DNA from: Nematopogon swammerdamellus
Lineage: Eukaryota > Arthropoda > Insecta > Lepidoptera > Adelidae
Assembly: GCA_946902875.1 (NCBI GenBank)
Contig: OX336336.1
Coordinates: 3,318,545-3,382,544 of the forward strand
Reading direction: 5' to 3'
Length of the DNA: 64,000 bases
Part shown: piece after piece, positions 40,600 through 46,500 of the stretch
Layout: each line of letters opens with the position of its first letter
Numbering within the stretch: the first letter of the stretch is position 1
Made by a program: the position numbers and the translations under genes
The notes under the pieces: generated by a model
Databases searched by the model: none
What the model was told of the DNA's origin: nothing
The model's input: only the letters and a program-made list of their open reading frames with translations

Positions 40600-43500
40600 A
40601 ACTTATAACACCCCTCCGTTTTTTTCGTCGGGGGTTAAAAATAAAAATTCGCAGAAAGAAAGACCAAAATTGGTTAATTTTCAGATGTAGAGGGTCAACC
40701 CCTTTCGCGTAGTACATAATTATTATTGTTACTTAACCCCTTGAACAAACATACTTTATTGTGGCTGAATTTGAAATTACTTATGAAACCGGATGACTGA
40801 GCCTCTTATGTAATCCGGTACGGGTGGCTAAGTCAGAGGGGCCAAAGTACACGCCCCCACCAGAGAATATCACCTCAGATAAGGTAGGTCCCATACCGGA
40901 GACTTCCCTTTGGATCGCTGGCTATACTGGACTAGAGGAGAACACAGTTGAGGCTGCTATGCGGGGCCATCGTACATTCAGTACGGTGGTATCAATCCTG
41001 TGAGCTACAATGTGAGCCTACCACCTAGTAAGGGGCGAGGGAAGGGGCCTATATACATTACAATAAAACAAATAAAAAATATTAGAAAGTATGTACTTAA
41101 TTATAATTTAAATCATCCATCACAGGGATCGCTTCCATTGTACCCATGATGGATGTCGCTTTCCGCCGGTGGATGCCTAGAGGCGAAGGGAGAACTGCCA
41201 TGCGTCGTACCTACCTTTCATTTCAGCCTTCATTTCAATTTAATTTAATGTCATGTAATCCTTTGTGAGTTGGCATGGAGGGATGGTTGGTTCTTAGTAT
41301 GTTTCGTGCTCTGCTTTGTTGTGTTTTGTCTGTGGTTGGTTGGTCCTTAGTGTGTTTTGTGCTTTGTTTTTGTTGTATTTTGTTTGTGGAACTTGAAGAA
41401 GAACTTTTGGGGTAGATATGTGTTAGGAATTGGTTTTATGTATTTTTGGTTTTTTTTGTGTATATTTAGGAATTAATTGCTGCTTTGTTTGGGCAACACG
41501 TTTTGGCTGCAGAGACTGGGATAAGTTGCTTCTCTTAGTAATGATATTTTTTGTTTATGGTGTGGCTTAAAACCAGCGACTCCATGTAGCTTGTTAGTTA
41601 TGTATGAGTAGAGTATCCAAAATCGGTGCCATTTCCAAAATCGGGTTTTTTCCGATTTTCATAGTTTTAAAATAGATTTTTCGATTTTTTCGATGTTTTC
41701 GATTTTACGGCAAAATTTAAAGTGTAACTTTAATAAAGGTATGTATTTTTGCACTGGACCACATGAAAATAAAATGATAAAGAGTATACGAGTAATAAAT
41801 GACATTTAATATTTCAGTGCAATATTAAAATTACATGTGTTCAAATTTTGCTTTTAAAATGTTGAACTGGAACTTAACTCTAACTCTAACGTGGTTACGT
41901 GAACCACTTGGTAACTACGTGAACGTAACTTTTTTTTTATTGCTTCCGAACTGAGTGGCTCCGCCCATGGTCGAAACCTCAGGCGCAGCCAATTTCACCG
42001 CCGAGAAGTTGCCAGTTCGGCTTGGAGGTGGACTAATGTTGCTGGGGAAAGGCCATTAACCCGCAATTTGAAGATCCGTGGATTGTAGGAGTGGGGAAAG
42101 ATATTCCCTGGGAGCCCGTTCTACACCTTTGCAGTGCGGCACAAGAAAGATTTAGAGAATCGTGCAGTTGAAGAACTATTCTGTCGACTACAAAGGGGTG
42201 TTCCGCGAGAGTATGGCGGGTTTGGCGAAGGCGAACAGGAGGAGGAGGGATAAGGGAAGCAAGTTCGTCAGAGCAGCGGCCATGGTAGTACCGATAAAAC
42301 AGGCACAATGAACCAACGATACGTCTGTGCTTTAGAGGTTGAAGGTCCTTTGTGAGTGAGTACAGAGTCACCAATGAGGCGAATGGCTCGTTGCTGAATA
42401 GAATCCAAGGTTGAAAGAAGGTACTCAGGGGAACCCTCCCAAAGATGACTGCAATATTTCATCACCGGTCTTACTTGTGCTTTTTAGAGTGTAAGTAGTT
42501 GGACCGGCGTGAAAAATCGCCGACATCGGTAGAGGATCCCAAATTTTCGAGACGCTAGTTTCGCCTTGGACTCTATGAACGATCGAAACCCAACGTCCCT
42601 GGACACCTCCATACCCAGGACGCCCAGACTACCACCGTTGGGGACTTGGCTGCCCTGGAAAGTGGCTTGGAGAGGAAACGGATCAGCTTTAGTAGAGAAG
42701 GCACAAGTTTGCGTCTTCGCTACGTTGAAGTTTACCAAGTTCTTCTTCCTTCAAGAGGATACTTTTTCGAGAACCTGGTCAACCCGAGCAACAGTTGACT
42801 AATCTTTGTTCACTTGAAAGTGAGATCTAAGGAAACATAGAGCGTCTAAACTGTGATCACCCATGCCACTTCTTAGATTTTCAGTTAAATAACCTGCTGC
42901 TGAAAATGCCCTTTCGCCTTCCAAACTTGTCGGCGGAATCGTGAGTAGGTTATGATATGATATACCTTTTCTAGACATGGGTCTCTCTCACCGTTACTCT
43001 CAAATAATGTCACTTCAATTCTTACGACATCACGCGAATTTCCTCACCAGTATTGGAAGGTTTTTTTGTCATAAATTTAGCACTTTCCAGCTCCAGGCGA
43101 CGATCGACAATGTCCAAAGTAGGTGTCGGCGAATATGAAGGGGACGACGACTCCGACCTCTCCAACTATGTTTGAGTTTGTACCGTCGAATGTAATCTGC
43201 GATATACTCGTTCTATACCACCAGGCAGTTCATCATGGGCCGGGTAAACTTCACTACGTCTGAAGTACGCAGTAGGGTTATGTAGGTACAGTACCATGTA
43301 GGTGTTCATTCATAGTTAGGCGTTGATCAATCCTCGATTTCAAATCTTGATTATTCCGGTGTTATTATGATAATTTTTCTAATTGAGTTCGTTCTTCATT
43401 GGATGAAAAATGATGATGATGATTAAGTAACCCACCCATAACCCAGTTCACATAAAATAGCACTGTTTTTTATGCATTTAAAACCAAATGACGGGGAATG

Positions 43501-46500
43501 TTTGAAAAACCTAAAAAAAATCGAACATCGGAAAAATCGATTTTCGATATTAAAAAAATCGATTTTAAAATAGCACTAAATTTGTCCGATTTTCGATTTT
43601 TTCGATTTCCGATTTTTCGATGTTGGATGCCCTATGTATGAGTGAGTCACATACTGTGCCACATCCTTTTCCTGTCACGGGGGCCGGGGGTACTATACCT
43701 ATTCTTATTTTTAAAAGTTGTATGAAGTATTACGATGTATCACTGTACTCCTGACTTACTTACTGACCTTACTTAACGTAACGTAACGTAACGTAACGTA
43801 ACGTAACGTAACGTAACGTAACGTAACGTAACGTAACATAACGTAACGTAACGTAACGTAACGTAACGTAGCGTAGCGCAGCGCAGCGCAACGTAACGTA
43901 GCGTAACGTAAGGTAACGTATTGTAATGTAATGTAATGTTATTTTATTTTATTTTATTTTATTAACTTCATTTAATTTTATTTCATTTCAATTAACAATG
44001 TAATATCGTAAATTTTAAATTTCACTGAGCTTTATGATAATTTTTTGCTAAAATTATCTCAAATATTTTCCAACATATCGGGTGCTCTAATCCAACAGTT
44101 AAGTTAGGATGACACGACCGTTATCGCACGTTTTCATTGGGAAAATGTTTACCATACTAACTAAGAAAACTTAAAATCGAGACGCTCCGTCGTCGATTCT
44201 ATGTTCGCATATAACTCAGGAACTGCTCTATCAATTCACGTGGAGTTTACACTGACATATTCTGGCATATTCTTATGACATATTCTGACATAAGGCTGGT
44301 TCTAGAGTTTGCCACCACGAAGCGAAAACGGCAGGAGAAGTTGTATCCTATAATTTACTAAATTTTTAAGCGCAAACTAGGCAACCGTATTTCAGAACGT
44401 TGAAATGTATGTATATATTTTTTATTGAACACCAATTTATACAAATTAGGCACAATAGGTGAGATTAATGCCATGAGGAATTCTATTCTAACTAACCTTT
44501 GGGATTTGGGAGAAGTAATATACAGGCCAACAAGAAATATTTTGTGTGAATGTATTAAGAAGTAACTAAAGCAATCTGATAAACTATATAAATACTTTAA
44601 TACGCATATATATTTTGTCAGCCTTGATAGCTCAGTGGTGCAGACAGTCAACTGTCGCTATTGAATGTTAAGCAACGCTGGGTGCGGTCAGTCCTTGGAT
44701 GGGTGACCGCTGACCGTTGGAGGCTGACCGAGGTTCGGATTCCTCGTGAAACTGTAGGTCCCTTCCCTCCTAATCTTACTTGGTGGTAGGGTTTAACCCG
44801 CCCGGGTTGGTACCACCGCACTGAATGAAACGTCGGTCTAAACGGCTATGTAAATAGTTTGTGTTTTCCGACCAGTTCAGTGTAGCCGGCACGATCAAAG
44901 GGGGAAGCACTGACATGGCACCTAGTTCACCCGGTGTTATGGGCTGACATCACGGACGTTGTAGGTGATGTAGCCAACCGTGTCAGTTTCCATAAAAAAA
45001 ATAAAAAATATATGTATATAATAGACTTACATATTATACACATTAATCAGTGTTACTGTTGTTCAACACCATCCACTGATGAATTGAGAGAGAGAGAAGA
45101 AGGGAGTTAAGATATTTATGGAATATAGCTGTGCCCGCGGCTCCGCCCGCTCTCATATTTGACTTCTCTGCTAACCTCATAAGCCATTTAACGTGATGAA
45201 ATGTAGCCTATAATTGATGGGAAGAACCAAGCTATCCGTACAAGCAAACTGTATTAAAATCGGTTCAGTGGTTCTCAAGTTATAAGCGGACAGACAGACA
45301 TACAGACAGAAAGCAGACGTTGGAACTTATTAAAGGTAAGGAGGATAAATGTATTTACTTCAGTAAGGATGGGAAAATATTCTTCAAATTTATCTTAAAT
45401 CCCGGGTTAGAGAAAATACTTCCGGATTTTCCATTTCGTCCGGTCGAGATAAAAAAAGGGGACGGACGTCGGCCGACGGACGAAATCGTACGTATTGTGC
45501 GAAGGTGTGTAGGTAGGTAGCTGAACCTAACGTCGGATAATAAATATGCTAAAACTTGAGCTGAGTTACAAAGCCCGATCCAGGCCAATCCTTCAGGCGG
45601 AATCCCAAGGACGGGCCTGAAAGATTGTCGTCTTTTTTCGCAAGCTCCTTTCCTTTTCACGGGACCGGATTGTGAATGGAGCTTTGAGTGGCCGCCTCGA
45701 GATACCCACTTTAGTGGACGAATCATCCCACTTTGTGTCTGAGTGCCGGAGTTCTAAATCAGACGGATTGTCTAGGTTGCGGTGGGGCCCTCCTTTTGAG
45801 ATACATATCACACGCTGTATCCCGATAATCGGGATAAGCAGAGTAGTCGGAGTTGTGCTGCAAGTACTCTTGTAAATAATAATTACAGCACAACACTGAC
45901 CACCGCGTTTAGCAATGTAAGTAATAATCCAGGGAAGTCTTCGGTATGGCACCTACCTTCTCGGAGGTGATGTTAGCTGTTCGGAGCATGGGCTTTGAAC
46001 CCTTCGACTCAGCCGCCCATACAGGATTACGCATAAAAAAAAATAGGCTGAAGACCCACCCGCTGCAAGGCTCGGTGGAAGGACCGTTCCAAGATGAGAG
46101 GTGGTTATATTGTCGCCCTTTAGCACGGCCTCTTGTCCTTATCCCTTAGTCGCCTTTTAAGATCAAAGACTTTTACTCAAAGGATCACTCTTAGCTAACC
46201 GCTGGCATTCAGAAATAACGTTCTTTTCTAGACGTATAAACACCGCCACCGAAATTGAACAATACGAAATAACTTTTGTAGTACGTTTTGGCTGGTAGGT
46301 AGAGAATACCCACTGAACTGAAAATCAGACTGATCGATCAATTTCTATCAGTATAAACCCCACTAAAATATAATATGCCGAAACGGCAGTAAAGTGATGT
46401 TACGTGATTTCCACCGTTTGACCTTGGTGAAAACGCCCCAGACACATAATCTAATGCGTTCCGTTCCCAAGTTCCCAAGGTGAATAGGGATAAAGAGCGT

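Larger units (their letters stand above)
41609..43634. mobile_element. hAT transposon remnant with perfect 8-bp target duplication
   Basis: Ends are imperfect inverted repeats: TAGAGTATCCAAAATCGG on the left, TAGGGCATCCAACATCGG from the right. TGTATGAG occurs immediately outside both ends (41601-41608 and 43635-43642), an 8-bp duplication diagnostic of hAT. The interior has a broken hAT transposase C-terminus on the minus strand, AT-rich TCGATTTT-type subterminal repeats, and a LINE fragment inserted at 41931-42805. Confidence 0.88.

Noticed and set aside
40478..40717. Protein frame rich in CVCVCVCV or HTHTHT
   Set aside because: It is the translation of a (CA)n microsatellite.
43773..43930. 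Internal telomeric repeats
   Set aside because: The unit is AACGT, not the insect TTAGG. Short GGTTAGGTTA words elsewhere are only two units long.
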